Assembly: GCA_903930725.1 (NCBI GenBank)
Contig: CAIYZW010000126.1
Span: 1-5,089, forward strand
DNA: 5,089 nucleotides
DNA from: an uncultured Bacteroidota bacterium
GTDB lineage: Bacteria > Bacteroidota > Bacteroidia > Bacteroidales > 4484-276
Direction: 5' to 3'
The notes under the pieces were generated by a model, which was not told the origin of the DNA, made no database searches, and saw only the letters and a program-made list of their open reading frames with translations. Shown piece by piece: positions 4,897 through 5,089 of the stretch; positions within the stretch are counted from its first letter, which is position 1; each line of letters opens with the position of its first letter. The position numbers and the translations under genes are program-made.

Positions 4897-5089
4897 ATGA
4901 AAGACTATCATTCAACATTTATTAGATTTTTTTTATTGATAATCAGCTTTGTGTTGATTGTTAATTCATCGTGTAAATACATAAAAAGCACACCTGAAAA
5001 CGCTTCAGGATTGTTTGAATTAAAGTCAAAAGCCACTTCATTTCTCCAAAAAATGCCCGACAGCGCGCTGCTTTATGCTGATTCGGCCA
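4897..5089 (+). CDS. N-terminus of a TPR-type lipoprotein, cut by the window end
   Basis: An open frame from ATG 4897 that runs off the window after 64 residues. It has an N-terminal hydrophobic segment (about residues 11-22) and Cys26 in NSSC, a plausible though not ideal lipobox. It continues as polar, helix-prone sequence ending SALLYADSA (56-64). The D-S-A-L-x-Y-A-D-x-A pattern is typical of the first tetratricopeptide helices in Bacteroidota TPR proteins. Many of these continue into a coiled coil and then a histidine kinase or LuxR-type helix-turn-helix domain, but that part lies outside the window. The start is supported by the -7 box 30 bases upstream. The gene is downstream of a hairpin and has its own promoter, so it is probably a separate unit from the serpin cluster. 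Confidence 0.72.
   Translation, partial: MKDYHSTFIRFFLLIISFVLIVNSSCKYIKSTPENASGLFELKSKATSFLQKMPDSALLYADSA

Overview
The window looks like a chromosomal stretch from a member of the Bacteroidota, possibly a Bacteroidia/Prolixibacteraceae-type organism. The signs are moderately AT-rich DNA, A-rich start contexts with no clear Shine-Dalgarno, two TAnnTTTG-type -7 boxes, a run of lipoproteins whose Cys is followed by x-Lys, and a small protein with a PID-CTERM-like tail. The taxon is inferred from these features, not from an alignment.

Layout. (1) 2-709, plus strand: the C-terminal 235 residues of a dihydroorotate dehydrogenase-like flavoprotein that lacks the classical catalytic Cys. (2) 885-1432, minus strand: a type II toxin-antitoxin pair, with the antitoxin first and a ParE/RelE-fold toxin overlapping it by 10 bases. 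A candidate promoter and an inverted-repeat operator lie upstream. (3) 1433-1950: a 518-base gene-free stretch holding a degenerate fold-back repeat at about 1629-1853. (4) 1951-4329, plus strand: a probable operon of four lipoproteins, namely a full-length serpin with an inhibitory-type reactive loop, then three small lipoproteins of unknown function spaced by 51 bases, 1 base and a 4-base overlap. (5) 4446-4639: a very small secreted protein with a PID-CTERM-like tail; its best start codon is one base out of frame across an A8 tract. (6) 4668-4700: a terminator-like hairpin. (7) 4897 to the window end: the start of a TPR-type lipoprotein behind a perfect TATCTTTG box.

How the genes fit together. 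The serpin is predicted to sit on a membrane, plausibly the cell surface, as a suicide inhibitor of proteases. The three downstream lipoproteins are probably made with it, but the sequence does not show what they do. The most interesting points are the serpin and small-lipoprotein cluster, the predicted Thr-Ser scissile bond of the serpin, the A8 frame break in the PID-CTERM gene, and the fold-back element directly upstream of the serpin.
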